Notes under the pieces: generated by a model
Databases searched by the model: none
Seen by the model: only the letters and a program-made list of their open reading frames with translations
What the model was told of the DNA's origin: nothing
Shown here: positions 17,822-26,722 of the stretch, one piece after another
Numbering within the stretch: position 1 is the first letter of the stretch
Layout: the number at the start of each line of letters is the position of its first letter
Program-made: the position numbers and the translations under genes
DNA from: Oerskovia jenensis
GTDB lineage: Bacteria > Actinomycetota > Actinomycetes > Actinomycetales > Cellulomonadaceae
Direction: 5' to 3'
Length of the DNA stretch: 64,000 nt
Assembly: GCF_016907235.1 (NCBI RefSeq)
Contig: NZ_JAFBBO010000001.1
Coordinates: forward strand, 2,232,001 to 2,296,000

Positions 17822-18427
17822 GTGAGCAAGGCCAACCCCACCCGCTGGGAGCAGAAGACCGCCGTGAACCCGTCCCACTCGACCTGGTACATCGAGCGGT
17901 TCCGCGCCATGGCCGCCCAGGGCGCCGACCTCGCGGGCGAGGCCCGGCTGGTCGACGCGATGGTTCCCCGCGGCGCCCGCATCCTCGACGCGGGCAGCGG
18001 CCCGGGGCGCGTCGGTGCCGAGCTCGCGGCGCGCGGGCACGTCGTGGTGGGCGTCGACGTCGACCCCGTGCTCATCGAGGCCGCTCAGGCCGACCACCCC
18101 GGTTCGACGTGGCTCGTCGGGGACATCGCCGAGCTCGACCTGCCCGCAGCGGGCATCGCCGAGCCGTTCGACCTGATCGTGTGCGCGGGGAACGTCGTGA
18201 CCTTCCTCGCGCCCGGCACCGAGGTCGCGGTGCTGCGCCGCTTCCGGGCCCACCTGGCACCGGGCGGGCGGGCCGTCGTCGGGTTCGGGGCCGGGCGCGG
18301 GTACGCGTTCGACGACTTCTTCGCCGACGCCGCCGAGGCCGGGCTCGAGGTCCAGCTCAGGCTCTCGACGTGGGACCTGCGACCGTTCGCCGAGGACTCC
18401 GACTTCCTGGTCGCGGTACTGGGCTGA
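17822..18427 (+). CDS. Class I SAM-dependent methyltransferase
   Basis: 201 aa. Motif I ILDAGSGPGRVG (~residues 56-67), acidic motif II VVGVDVDP (~77), then DLIVCAGNVVTFLAPG (~120). Domain is complete and lacks a substrate-specific extension. The GTG start follows GAGG. Short N-terminus resembles proteins annotated as methyltransferase type 11/12. Target unknown. Confidence 0.88.
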   Translation: MSKANPTRWEQKTAVNPSHSTWYIERFRAMAAQGADLAGEARLVDAMVPRGARILDAGSGPGRVGAELAARGHVVVGVDVDPVLIEAAQADHPGSTWLVGDIAELDLPAAGIAEPFDLIVCAGNVVTFLAPGTEVAVLRRFRAHLAPGGRAVVGFGAGRGYAFDDFFADAAEAGLEVQLRLSTWDLRPFAEDSDFLVAVLG

Positions 18428-18469
18428 CACGTCGGGTGGTCGTTCGTCCAGGGCGAACGCCGATCCGGA

Positions 18470-18490
18470 ATTGAGCGTGGGTGACTCAAG
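18470..18490 (+). promoter_or_regulatory. HAIR-type operator (HspR binding) upstream of hsp20
   Basis: ATTGAGC, seven bases, ACTCAAG: the inverted repeat and N7 spacing match the actinobacterial HAIR consensus CTTGAGT-N7-ACTCAAG, with the right half perfect. It lies 42 nt before the Hsp20 start. HspR represses dnaK and often hsp20/clpB, so heat-shock control of this gene is well supported. Confidence 0.85.
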
Positions 18491-18531
18491 TTGTACCGGT
18501 CAGAGGTTCCGCACCGACCGAAGGAGTCACC

Positions 18532-18948
18532 ATGACCGCCACCCTGACCACCGCCCCCGCGTTCGACCGCGCCCTGCGCGACCTGCTCACCGCCCGCCCC
18601 GTGGCAGGCGTCCCGGCTCACGCCGACGTCTTCCAGGACGGCAACGACCTGGTCGCGCGCTTCGACCTGCCGGGCATCGACCCGGCGCAGGACGTCACGG
18701 TCGAGGTCGAGGGCCGCAAGCTCGTCGTGCGCGGCGAGCGCAAGGACGAGCGGGCCGAGGAGACCGAGGGCCGCCGAGTCCGCGAGGTCCGCTACGGCGC
18801 GTTCCACCGCGTCGTGACCCTCCCCCAGCCTGCCGACGCGAGCGCGATCAGCGCCCGCTACGACGCAGGAGTCCTGACCGTCACCGTCGCCGGCGTCTAC
18901 GCCGGCACGACGCCGCAGCGCATCGAGGTCACGACCTCCGCGTCCTGA
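18532..18948 (+). CDS. Small heat-shock protein, Hsp20/alpha-crystallin family
   Basis: 138 aa ATP-independent holdase chaperone. The alpha-crystallin domain spans ~25-130 with DLVARFDLPGIDP, VEGRKLVVRGERK and the strand GVLTVTVAG; the C-terminus is short, and no classical IxI motif is obvious. ATG follows AAGGAG. Expression is likely under HspR control through the HAIR site upstream. Confidence 0.94.
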   Translation: MTATLTTAPAFDRALRDLLTARPVAGVPAHADVFQDGNDLVARFDLPGIDPAQDVTVEVEGRKLVVRGERKDERAEETEGRRVREVRYGAFHRVVTLPQPADASAISARYDAGVLTVTVAGVYAGTTPQRIEVTTSAS

Positions 18949-19006
18949 CGGTCCTCCAGACCTCCCCGCCGCAGGTCACCCCCCTTCGGCCCGTGGCGAG
19001 GTGAGT

Positions 19007-19040
19007 CGACGGGCCCGGTGCGAGAGCACCGGGCCCGTCG
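19007..19040. terminator. Bidirectional intrinsic terminator
   Basis: Perfect 15-bp stem (CGACGGGCCCGGTGC and its complement) with GAGA loop, between the convergent hsp20 and SDR genes. Confidence 0.88.
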
Positions 19041-19056
19041 TGCTGTCCGGGCATCG

Positions 19057-19902
19057 TCAGGCCGCCGCTCCCGGGGCGCCGTCGTCGGCGACCATCGCCG
19101 CGCTCCGGGCCCACAGGTCGGCCGCCAGGCGCGGGTCGCTCACGAGCGGGTGGGTGGTCGCGACCTTGCGCTTGACGTAGTAGCTCCCCGGCTCCCAGTC
19201 GACGCCCGGGGTCGTCGTCGCGAGCCACACGAGCGTGTCGGCCCCCTTGGCCGAGGACGTGAGGAATCGGCTCAGCACCGTCTGGTACATGACGCGCATG
19301 CTGCTCGTCGACGTCGCGGCGAAGTTCGTCGCGACCACGCCCGGGTGGAACGACGCCGCCGAGACGCCCGCCGCCCGGTACCGGCGGTCGAGCTCGCGCG
19401 TGAACAGGTTCACGGCGAGCTTCGCGTTGCCGTACGCGGTGTTGGGCGCGTAGGACCGCTCGGACTCGAGGTCGTCGACGTGGAAGTCGCTGAACAGCCG
19501 GTGCGCGGCGCTGCTCGTGCTGAGGACGCTCGCGCGGCTCTCCTCCAACCGGTCGAGCAGCAGCGTCGTGAGGAGGAACGGTGCGAGGTGGTTGACCTGG
19601 AACGTCAACTCGTGACCGTCCTCGGAGACCTGACGGTCGGCCATGATGCCGCCCGCGTTGTTCGCGAGGACGTCGATCCGCTCGTAGCGGTCTCGTAGCT
19701 GCGCGGCGAGCGACCGCACCTCGGCCAGGCGCGCGAAGTCCGCCACGAAGAAGTCGGCGCCCAGCTCGCGTGCGACCGCCGCGGTCTTCTCGGGCGAGCG
19801 CCCCACGACGACGACCTCGTGCCCGTCCTCGGTGAGCGCCCGGGCCGCCGCCGCCCCGATCCCGTCGCTCGCTCCCGTGATGACGATCGTCCTGCGTGCC
19901 AT
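19057..19902 (-). CDS. Short-chain dehydrogenase/reductase (retinol-dehydrogenase-like)
   Basis: 281 aa Rossmann oxidoreductase. Cofactor loop TGASDGIG (~residues 8-15), NNAGG (~88), and catalytic YGNAK in NTAYGNAKLAVN (~155). The loop composition and GRSPEKT favour NADP(H). A C-terminal segment resembles the WW-oxidoreductase/retinol dehydrogenase-like group. Monocistronic, ending at the 19007-19040 hairpin. Confidence 0.9.
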   Translation of the reverse strand: MARRTIVITGASDGIGAAAARALTEDGHEVVVVGRSPEKTAAVARELGADFFVADFARLAEVRSLAAQLRDRYERIDVLANNAGGIMADRQVSEDGHELTFQVNHLAPFLLTTLLLDRLEESRASVLSTSSAAHRLFSDFHVDDLESERSYAPNTAYGNAKLAVNLFTRELDRRYRAAGVSAASFHPGVVATNFAATSTSSMRVMYQTVLSRFLTSSAKGADTLVWLATTTPGVDWEPGSYYVKRKVATTHPLVSDPRLAADLWARSAAMVADDGAPGAAA

Positions 19903-20032
19903 GTGCCACCCCGCCTCGTCCGTGCCGTCGCCGCGCCCGCGCCCTGTGCCGCCGCGCCCTCACGGAGCGTAGACCGCGCACGACCGCCCGGCGCGCCACG
20001 GCGCCCGGCCGTGGCGTCGGCCGAGCCCCCGG

Positions 20033-21094
20033 CTAGACGACGGGCTCGGGCGCCGGGTCGGGCGACGGTGCCGCGTCGGCCTCTCGCGCGAAGCGGTCCC
20101 GTAGCCCCAGCGCGGTCGAGCGCCACGCCGCGGCCCGCTTGATCGTCGCGCCCATCTCGCCCTCGTCGACCGGGACGTGCACGACCCGCACGCCCCGCTC
20201 GGCCGCGAGCGCGAGCATCGCGTCGGTCGACTCCGGGAACGCGAGCTGCAGCAGGACCGACGTCGTGGTCGCCTGCCGCTCCCCCTCGCCGAGGCGCCGC
20301 TTGTAGTGGATCTGAGTCACGGTCCGCCGGGTGAACGAGGTGGTCCGCGCGGTCGCCGGGCCGCCACCCGGCGCCTCGCCCGCGGTGCCGCCGGACTCCA
20401 GGAGGTGAGCGGCGTCGTCGGGCAGCGGGACGACGCTCAGGTAGAGCGAGACGAGCAGCTCCGAGATCTTTCCCAGGACCCAGCCGCGCCCCGGCAGGCG
20501 CGGGATCACGCGCAGGTACTGCGCGAAGTTCGCCTCGAGCGCGTCGGCCGACAGGCTCGTCCACGCGGGCTGCGTGCGCACCTCGAGGACGCGTTCCCAG
20601 TCGATCGCGTCGCCGTCGAACCCGATCTCGTGCGGTCCGACGTGCACGGCCCCGAACCGGTCGAGCAGCTCGAGCGGTCTGGTCGCGAAGCGTGGCACGT
20701 ACGGGACCTGACGCACGAGCCCGGCGACCGAGGCGTCCCAGTGCTCGGTGAGCGGCAGGGCGGGGCGCGGGTACGCGTCGAGGGCGCGACCCACCCAGCC
20801 CGTGACCAGGTCGTCGATCCGTGGCCTCTTCGCCGCCCTCTCCCTGCCCGACGGCGTCGCGTCGGTCGCGTCGTCGCCGGCGGCCTCTGCGGTGGTCGGG
20901 GCGGGGCCTCGTCGCCCGATCGGTGCAGCAGGCAGCCGCGGGAGGCGGAGCAGGGCACGGCGTGGGGCTGCTTCGACGGCAGGGAAGTCGGGCGTCGCAC
21001 CGGCCGTCACGCCGTCGGGGACGGAAAGGTCGGTGGCGGCGTCGGTCGGGCCGTCGGTCGGGGTGCGGGTGCTGAGCGACGATCCCTGGTCCAC
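20033..21094 (-). CDS. Unrecognised conserved-looking protein
   Basis: 353 aa, GTG start after GGGGAG. The first ~90 residues are low-complexity Pro/Ala/Thr. From ~95 it looks globular (DDLVTGWVGRALDAYPRPALPLTEHW, EIGFDGDAIDWERVLEVR, VTQIHYKRRL, LLQLAFPESTDAMLALAAERGV). No TM segment, signal peptide or catalytic motif is evident. A PH-like or nucleic-acid-free regulatory fold is possible but not supported. I do not assign a function. Confidence 0.65.
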   Translation of the reverse strand: MDQGSSLSTRTPTDGPTDAATDLSVPDGVTAGATPDFPAVEAAPRRALLRLPRLPAAPIGRRGPAPTTAEAAGDDATDATPSGRERAAKRPRIDDLVTGWVGRALDAYPRPALPLTEHWDASVAGLVRQVPYVPRFATRPLELLDRFGAVHVGPHEIGFDGDAIDWERVLEVRTQPAWTSLSADALEANFAQYLRVIPRLPGRGWVLGKISELLVSLYLSVVPLPDDAAHLLESGGTAGEAPGGGPATARTTSFTRRTVTQIHYKRRLGEGERQATTTSVLLQLAFPESTDAMLALAAERGVRVVHVPVDEGEMGATIKRAAAWRSTALGLRDRFAREADAAPSPDPAPEPVV

Positions 21095-21300
21095 GGCTCC
21101 CCTGTCGGCGATGGTGCGCGACTCCCGGTCGCGAACCGGGCACGGTCAACCCCGGACCCTACCCCTCGTGCCCCGGACGGCGCCCGACCCGAAGCTGGTC
21201 AGGCAGCTCGTGCTGGTTTGACCGCCCTGGGTTCGGTGGCGGGGCGGCGGGCGCCCGGCGGCGACCGGCGGTGACCGGGCGACGGTGCGAGGCTGGGGCG

Positions 21301-22311
21301 ATGGAGACGGACCCCGCAGCGAGCGGCGAGCCGGCGATCGACCGGCTGTTCGCGCTGCCGCTCGACGAGTTCGTCGCCGCCCGGAACGCCGCAGCCAAGC
21401 AGGCGAGCGCCGCCGGCGACGCGGTCGGCGCCGCCCGCCTGCGCGCGCTGACCAAGCCGACCGTCGCGGCCTGGGTCGTCAACCAGGTCGCCCGGGCACA
21501 CCCCGAGCAGGTCGCGAGCCTCGTCGCGCTGGGCGAGGACCTGCGCGCCGCGACCGAGGCCCGCGACCGGGCGCGGCTGACCGAGCTCGACCACGAGCGC
21601 CGACGCCAGGTCGACGCGCTCGTCGGGGAGGTGTCGCACGAGGGCGAGGTCGGCGGGCGGGGCGTGTCGGGCGAGGTGCTGCGGCGCCTCGGCGAGACGC
21701 TCACCGCGGCCGTCATGGACCGTGCCGCAGGGGCCCTCGTGCAGGCCGGACGTCTGACGCAGGCGTTGCAGTACGTCGGGTTCGGGATCGTGGACGAGTC
21801 CGGCGAGGACGCCGACGTCGTGTCGTTGAGCGCCGAGCGCGAGGCTCGGCGCGGCACAGGGACGGGCGGCGGGAGGCGGGGGCAACGAGGCGGAGCAGAA
21901 GCCGCAGGGAGCGCCGCGGCGGGTGGGCACCACGACGACGCGGCCCCGAGGTCGGACTCCGGTGCCGACCACTCGGGATCGGATACCGCCCTCGCCGCCG
22001 CTGAGCGCGAGGTGGCCGCGGCAGCCGCGGAGATCGACCGGCTCGAAGGTCGCCGCGACCAGGCGGCCGACGTCGTGCGGGAGGCGAGCTCCGCCGTCGG
22101 GCCGTCGGACGCGCGTCTGAGCGCACTCGACGAACAGATCGCCCGGCTGACCGCCGAGCGCGACGATGCCCGTGCGGCGCTCGACGAGGCGCGGGGAGCG
22201 CTCGCCGCGGCGGAGGAGGAGCTGGCCGCCGTGGACCGCGACCTCGAGGCCGCCGAAGGACGGGCCGAAGAGGCGAGGCGGCGGCGTCGGGCCGCACGAG
22301 CGAAGGGCTGA
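21301..22311 (+). CDS. Helical coiled-coil protein of unknown function
   Basis: 336 aa. The N-terminal ~170 residues are helical with a recognisable opening shared by actinobacterial hypothetical proteins (RLFALPLDEFVAARNA, LTKPTVAAWVVNQVAR). A low-complexity Gly/Arg/Asp linker follows (~185-225), then a continuous Ala/Glu/Arg coiled coil (~230-335). ATG at 21301 selected over an upstream in-frame start without homology. No enzyme motif seen; a structural or nucleoid-associated role is possible but unsupported. Confidence 0.75.
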   Translation: METDPAASGEPAIDRLFALPLDEFVAARNAAAKQASAAGDAVGAARLRALTKPTVAAWVVNQVARAHPEQVASLVALGEDLRAATEARDRARLTELDHERRRQVDALVGEVSHEGEVGGRGVSGEVLRRLGETLTAAVMDRAAGALVQAGRLTQALQYVGFGIVDESGEDADVVSLSAEREARRGTGTGGGRRGQRGGAEAAGSAAAGGHHDDAAPRSDSGADHSGSDTALAAAEREVAAAAAEIDRLEGRRDQAADVVREASSAVGPSDARLSALDEQIARLTAERDDARAALDEARGALAAAEEELAAVDRDLEAAEGRAEEARRRRRAARAKG

Positions 22312-22344
22312 GCCGGGCGGCTCTCCGCGTCTGCCGGGACCGCT

Positions 22345-22466
22345 CGGGCAGGGCGCGTCGTGGGCAGGTCGCGTCTCGGGCAGGTCGCGTCTCGGGCAGG
22401 GCGCTCGGGTGGCGCGCGTGGGGGGCGCGCGTGGGGGCGCGTCGTGGGCGCGCGTGGGGCGCGCGT
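22345..22466. repeat. G-rich imperfect tandem repeats
   Basis: Between two convergent genes. Two copies of GGGCAGGTCGCGTCTC (from 22362 and 22378) are followed by several GTGGGCGCGCGT-like units. May fold strongly and act as terminator or arise by slippage. Confidence 0.65.
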
Positions 22467-22729
22467 CAGTCGTCCGAGGGCGGGGCCGTGCGCTCGGGGA
22501 TCTGGACCCGGATCGAGACCTCGTTCTCGCCCGGCTCCGGGGGCGTCGCGGGGTCGGTGGGGGTCGGGGTCGGCGTCGGGGTGACCGGCGGGGTCGTCGG
22601 GGAGGGTGTCGGGGAGCTGGTCGCGGTGGACGTCGGCGAGGGCTGCCCCGGGCCCGTCTCCCCGCCCTTGCAGCCTGTGAGCACGGCGACGGACAGCAGG
22701 ACTGTGGTCGTGATGGCGGCAGTGCGCAC
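22466..22729 (-). CDS. Small lipoprotein with Thr/Pro stalk
   Basis: 87 aa. Signal peptide with lipobox LTGC (Cys at ~20), then a Ser/Thr/Pro-rich segment with TPTPTPT repeats and a short acidic end (NEVSIRVQIPER). Cell-surface anchored; likely glycosylatable stalk. No domain recognised. GTG start after GGGAG. Confidence 0.7.
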   Translation of the reverse strand: MRTAAITTTVLLSVAVLTGCKGGETGPGQPSPTSTATSSPTPSPTTPPVTPTPTPTPTDPATPPEPGENEVSIRVQIPERTAPPSDD

Positions 22730-22860
22730 TACGGCTCCCGATGAAGTGGTATGTCCGTCCAGGTTAAGAACGATTCGCGCGTCTCGCTCGGCAAGAACTC
22801 CCTCGACGCCTCCTATGCGCGGACTTCACCCCGCAGCCCGGACCTGGCACGCTGTCCCCC

Positions 22861-24219
22861 GTGCCCGGATTCGCCGTGATCGACCTCGAGACCACAGGGT
22901 TCTCGCCCCGCCAGCACGACCGCATCGCCGAGGTCGCCGTCGTCCTCACCGACGCCGCCGGCCGCGTCCAGGACGAGTGGTGCACGCTCGTCAACCCCGA
23001 GCGCGACCTCGGCCCCCAGCACGTGCACGGCATCAGCGCGGCCGACGTCGGGCTCGCGCCCACGTTCGCCGTCGTCGCACCGCACCTCGCGCGCCTCCTC
23101 GAGGGACGCGTGATCGTCGCGCACAACGCGAGCTTCGACACCCGGTTCCTGCGCGCCGAGTTCGGGCGCGTCGGTCTGCCCGTGGGGATCGACCCGCTCG
23201 CGTGCCTGTGCACCATGCGGCTCGCCGGGACGTTCCTGCCGTCCGCGCCGCGCGGGCTCGCGATCTGCTGCGAGCTCGCCGGGGTCGTGCACGACGGCGC
23301 CCACTCGGCCCTCGGAGACGCCCGCGCCACGGCCGGGCTCCTCGAGCACTACCTCGGGCTCGACGACGCCGACCCGCTCTGGGGCGTCGCGCACGAGGCC
23401 TCGGGGACTCACGCGTGGCCGTGGCTGCCCACTTCCGGGGCGTTCACCCCCGTGCTGCGCGGCGCGAGCCGGCCCACGGGCCACTGGCTGTCCGGCCTGT
23501 CCGACCGCCTCGACCGCGTCCCCTTCCCACCCCAGGCCGACGACTACCTCGCGCTCCTCGACCTCGCCCTGCTCGACCGGTACGTGTCCTTCACCGAGCG
23601 CGGCGCCCTGCTCGCCGCAGCCCAGGAGGCCGGGCTCAGCCGGGCGCAGGTCGAGTCGCTGCACCACGGGTACCTCGATGCGCTCGCCCGGGTGGCCCTG
23701 CTGGACGGCGTCCTCTCGGACTCCGAGATCGCGGATCTCCACGAGGTCGCGGACCAGCTCGGCCTGGATGCCGACGACGTCGCGGCGGCGGTCGGGCGCG
23801 CGGCGTCCGGTCCGGCGCTCGGCGCCCTGCCGGACGGCGGAGCGCACCTGGGCGCGCCGCCTGCCGTTCTCGCCGGGCCGGGTGGGGATGACGCGCTGGG
23901 TCGGGCTGCCCGGGGCGCCGCGCTGGGTGGGGCCGTCGCGACCGTGGCCGCGCGGCCGCAGTTCGCGCTGGCTCGGGGCGACGAGATCGTGCTGACCGGG
24001 GCCATGTCGCGGCCCCGCGAGGACTGGGAGAGGGAGGCGCGCGCAGCTGGGCTGACACCCTGGCCGAACGTCACCAAGCGCACGCGCGTCGTGATCGCGG
24101 CCGACCCGGACTCGCTGTCCGGGAAGGCCCGGACCGCGCGGCGGTACGGGATACCCGTGGTGAGCGAGAGCGTGCTCGAGGAGCTGCTGGGGCGGGTCGA
24201 GGTCACCGGGGTGCGGTGA
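22861..24219 (+). CDS. DEDDh 3'-5' exonuclease with TerB-like and BRCT-like C-terminus
   Basis: 452 aa. The N-terminal DnaQ-like exonuclease (1-165) has ExoI FAVIDLETTGF (D7/E9), ExoII in VIVAHNASFDTRFL and ExoIII HSALGDARAT, so it is of the DEDDh type. A central helical part carries ALLDGVLSDSEIADLHEVAD, resembling TerB-like acidic helices. The last ~90 residues (ALARGDEIVLTGAMSRP to SVLEELL) look like a BRCT domain. Such proteins are annotated as DNA polymerase III epsilon-like exonucleases in actinobacteria and probably act in DNA repair. GTG start, weak ribosome site, possibly leaderless. Confidence 0.88.
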   Translation: MPGFAVIDLETTGFSPRQHDRIAEVAVVLTDAAGRVQDEWCTLVNPERDLGPQHVHGISAADVGLAPTFAVVAPHLARLLEGRVIVAHNASFDTRFLRAEFGRVGLPVGIDPLACLCTMRLAGTFLPSAPRGLAICCELAGVVHDGAHSALGDARATAGLLEHYLGLDDADPLWGVAHEASGTHAWPWLPTSGAFTPVLRGASRPTGHWLSGLSDRLDRVPFPPQADDYLALLDLALLDRYVSFTERGALLAAAQEAGLSRAQVESLHHGYLDALARVALLDGVLSDSEIADLHEVADQLGLDADDVAAAVGRAASGPALGALPDGGAHLGAPPAVLAGPGGDDALGRAARGAALGGAVATVAARPQFALARGDEIVLTGAMSRPREDWEREARAAGLTPWPNVTKRTRVVIAADPDSLSGKARTARRYGIPVVSESVLEELLGRVEVTGVR

Positions 24220-24273
24220 TGCCGTGCGTCGTCGGCCGGCCTGCCGCGGGGCGCACCGAACCACTCGGCAGCG

Positions 24274-24307
24274 GATAATCTTGGACTGCACGCGCTGTTG
24301 CGCGTGC
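24274..24307 (+). promoter_or_regulatory. Probable promoter and palindromic operator of the R-M operon
   Basis: A GATAAT box (24274-24279) is followed by GCACGCGC-TGTT-GCGCGTGC (24288-24307), an 8-bp inverted repeat at the expected transcript start, 22 nt before the methyltransferase ATG. Restriction-modification operons are often autoregulated at such sites; the regulator here is unknown. Confidence 0.5.
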
Positions 24308-24329
24308 TGAGTTGTATGGAGAGGACCAC

Positions 24330-25970
24330 ATGGCAGTCGCTACTGCGGATGAGATCGAGTACGGAGAGGTCTTCACACGGGAGTGGGTAGTCGACACGAT
24401 TCTCGACCTCGTCGGGTACACCGCTGACCGTGATCTCTCCCGGGTCAAGCTCGTCGAGCCGTCGATCGGCTCCGGGGCATTCCTGGTACCCGTGGTGACC
24501 CGGCTGCTCGAATCTGTCCAGAACCATGGGGTTGAGCTCTCATCGCTCTCGGACTGCCTGTTCGGATTGGACCTCCAGCAGGAACACGTCGAGTCGTGCC
24601 GGCAGAGGATCACCGTGCTACTCATGGAGGCAGGTGCCACAGCAGAGTTGGCAGAGACTCTGACCGCCAGGTGGTTGCGGCAGGGCGACTTCCTCCTCGA
24701 TGAGATCCCGACCGACGTCGACTTCGTCATCGGTAACCCGCCGTACATCCGCACAGAGGACCTTGACGACGCAGTCGAAGCCGCTTACCGCACGCGATGG
24801 AAGACGATGCGCGGTCGGGCCGACATTTATGTCGGCTTCTACGAGCGCTCGATGGGGATCCTGGCGGCCGGCGGGAAGCTCGGATACATCTGCGCTGACC
24901 GCTGGATGCGCAACGCCTACGGGAAGCACCTGCGCGCCCTGGTCGTCTCTCGCTACTCGGTCGAGACGGTCTGGCAGATGCACGATGTTGATGCGTTCGA
25001 GGCCGAGGTCTCTGCGTACCCGGCAATCACGGTGCTGGCCAATGCCCCACAGGGAAGCTCCACGTTCATCGACACGACCAGCGCCTTCGGTGAGTCGTCA
25101 GCCCTGGAAGCGAAGGCTTTCGTGCTGGGCACCGCTGCCGAGGGTTCAGGCCAGGGTTGGGAGGGTGCACGGATGCCCAACTGGTTCGAAACCGATGACT
25201 TCTGGCCGACAGGCTCTCCTCACACGATCAAGCTGCTGGAGCGTCTGCAGGAGGAGTTCCCGACGCTGGAGTCTGACGGCGTGACGAAGATCAGCATCGG
25301 TGTTGCCACCGGAGCTGACAAGGCGTACATCGTCAGTAAGGACTCTGGAATCGACGTTGAGCAGGACCGGCTGACGCCGATCGTCATGGCCGACGACATC
25401 CGTGCCGGCCGCCTGAACACGCCTCGGAAGCTGCTGTTGAACCCGTGGGACAACGAGGGGCAGCTCGTCGACATCGAGGCGTACCCTAAGTTCGCGACCG
25501 CACTCGGCTCACACGAGTCGGTCAAGAAGCGTTTCGTCGCTCAGAAGAACCCGACAACCTGGCACCGCACGATCGACAAGGTGTACCCAGGGCTGGCAGG
25601 GCGGCCGAAGCTGCTGCTACAGGACATGAAGGCGCAGATCACACCGGTGCTGGAGCCGGGTGGCTACTACCCACACCACAACCTCTACTACATCGTTTCC
25701 GATGCTTGGGATCTCGAAGTGCTCGGCGGGCTCCTGCTCTCGCGCATCGCGGAGGCGTTCGTAAGCGCGTATGGCGTGAAGATGCGCGGAGGCACGCTCC
25801 GGTTCCAGGCGCAGTACCTGCGGAAGATCACCGTGCCGAGGCCTGAGACGATCCCCGACGCTGTCGCCGCCCGGCTCCGCGATGCGTTCCGGACCAGCGA
25901 CCGGGACGCCGCGACCCGGGCGGCGGAGGAGGCCTACGGTCTTGCGCCCGGCGAGAGCGAACTACGGTAG
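24330..25970 (+). CDS. N6-adenine DNA methyltransferase (PaeR7I-type R-M)
   Basis: 546 aa, close to M.PaeR7I length. The SAM-binding motif I is VEPSIGSGAFLVP (~43-54) and the catalytic motif IV is NPPY (136-139), marking a gamma-class adenine methyltransferase. The long C-terminal part (~300-520) is the target-recognition region. ATG follows GGAGAGGA. The first endonuclease gene starts 13 nt after the stop. By analogy with the adjoining XhoI/PaeR7I-family nucleases it probably methylates the adenine of CTCGAG. Third codon positions are visibly less GC-biased than in neighbouring genes, suggesting acquisition. Confidence 0.92.
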   Translation: MAVATADEIEYGEVFTREWVVDTILDLVGYTADRDLSRVKLVEPSIGSGAFLVPVVTRLLESVQNHGVELSSLSDCLFGLDLQQEHVESCRQRITVLLMEAGATAELAETLTARWLRQGDFLLDEIPTDVDFVIGNPPYIRTEDLDDAVEAAYRTRWKTMRGRADIYVGFYERSMGILAAGGKLGYICADRWMRNAYGKHLRALVVSRYSVETVWQMHDVDAFEAEVSAYPAITVLANAPQGSSTFIDTTSAFGESSALEAKAFVLGTAAEGSGQGWEGARMPNWFETDDFWPTGSPHTIKLLERLQEEFPTLESDGVTKISIGVATGADKAYIVSKDSGIDVEQDRLTPIVMADDIRAGRLNTPRKLLLNPWDNEGQLVDIEAYPKFATALGSHESVKKRFVAQKNPTTWHRTIDKVYPGLAGRPKLLLQDMKAQITPVLEPGGYYPHHNLYYIVSDAWDLEVLGGLLLSRIAEAFVSAYGVKMRGGTLRFQAQYLRKITVPRPETIPDAVAARLRDAFRTSDRDAATRAAEEAYGLAPGESELR

Positions 25971-25983
25971 AAGGTCAGGCGAA

Positions 25984-26700
25984 GTGGGAGACAACGGCGC
26001 AGTCCTGGACCTGCTGACCAACTTCTGGCTCGAGAAGGACCATGCCGTGCAGCGCAACCTCGCGGGCGGTCGCGAGGGGCACGGAGCTCAGGCACGCGAC
26101 GCCCGTCACATGCAGAGCATCGCCGCCTTCGTGCGTGGGATGTTCGTGCAAGCCGGACTCGACGACGAGGACGTCTTTGTCGACCGTGCGATCCCCGGCT
26201 TCTACCGACGTTCGAAGAACTGGGACGTGGTCGCGACGTACAAGGGGCATCTCGTCGGCGTAGTCGAACTCAAGTCCCAGGTCGGCAGCGAGGGTAACAA
26301 CGGCAACAACCGCATCGAGGAAGCACTGGGGAGCGCGTTCGATGCAGCGACCGCGCAGGATCTGAACCGGGCTTTCGGAGTGCTGCCGATCTGGACCGCG
26401 TTCTGCGTCGTGTTCGGGTCGGACCCCTTGTCGGCGAAGCCCGTCAGGACGCGCGGTCGGCCGCTCTTCGACACAGACCCAATCTTCGACGGCATGACCT
26501 ACGGCCGACAGTGGGAGATCGCGGTCGAGCGCTTCGTGCAGACCGGAGCGTACGACGCTGGGTGGATGGTCCATACGTGGCTGGATTACGAGAAGAACCC
26601 CGGCTACCGCGAACCGGTGCCGACGGCGACGGTCGAGACCCTCTGGATTGAGGTCGAGGCAAGGGTTCAATTTGCACAGCAGGCGCTTGCGCGTGCGTAA
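25984..26700 (+). CDS. XhoI/PaeR7I-family restriction endonuclease (first copy)
   Basis: 238 aa, the family being ~246 aa. The PD-(D/E)xK core is complete: NWD81, then VVE95LK97SQ, followed by the family GNNGNNRIEEALGSA block. GTG start at 25984 chosen for spacing to AGAAGG and because upstream residues overlap the methyltransferase. It diverges from the second copy: its N-terminus differs and it lacks the GPSFGNNFNNRTEEA wording. Either an active enzyme of shifted specificity or a partner of the second copy. Confidence 0.88.
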   Translation: MGDNGAVLDLLTNFWLEKDHAVQRNLAGGREGHGAQARDARHMQSIAAFVRGMFVQAGLDDEDVFVDRAIPGFYRRSKNWDVVATYKGHLVGVVELKSQVGSEGNNGNNRIEEALGSAFDAATAQDLNRAFGVLPIWTAFCVVFGSDPLSAKPVRTRGRPLFDTDPIFDGMTYGRQWEIAVERFVQTGAYDAGWMVHTWLDYEKNPGYREPVPTATVETLWIEVEARVQFAQQALARA

Positions 26701-26722
26701 CAACATCTGACGAGAGGGAACG

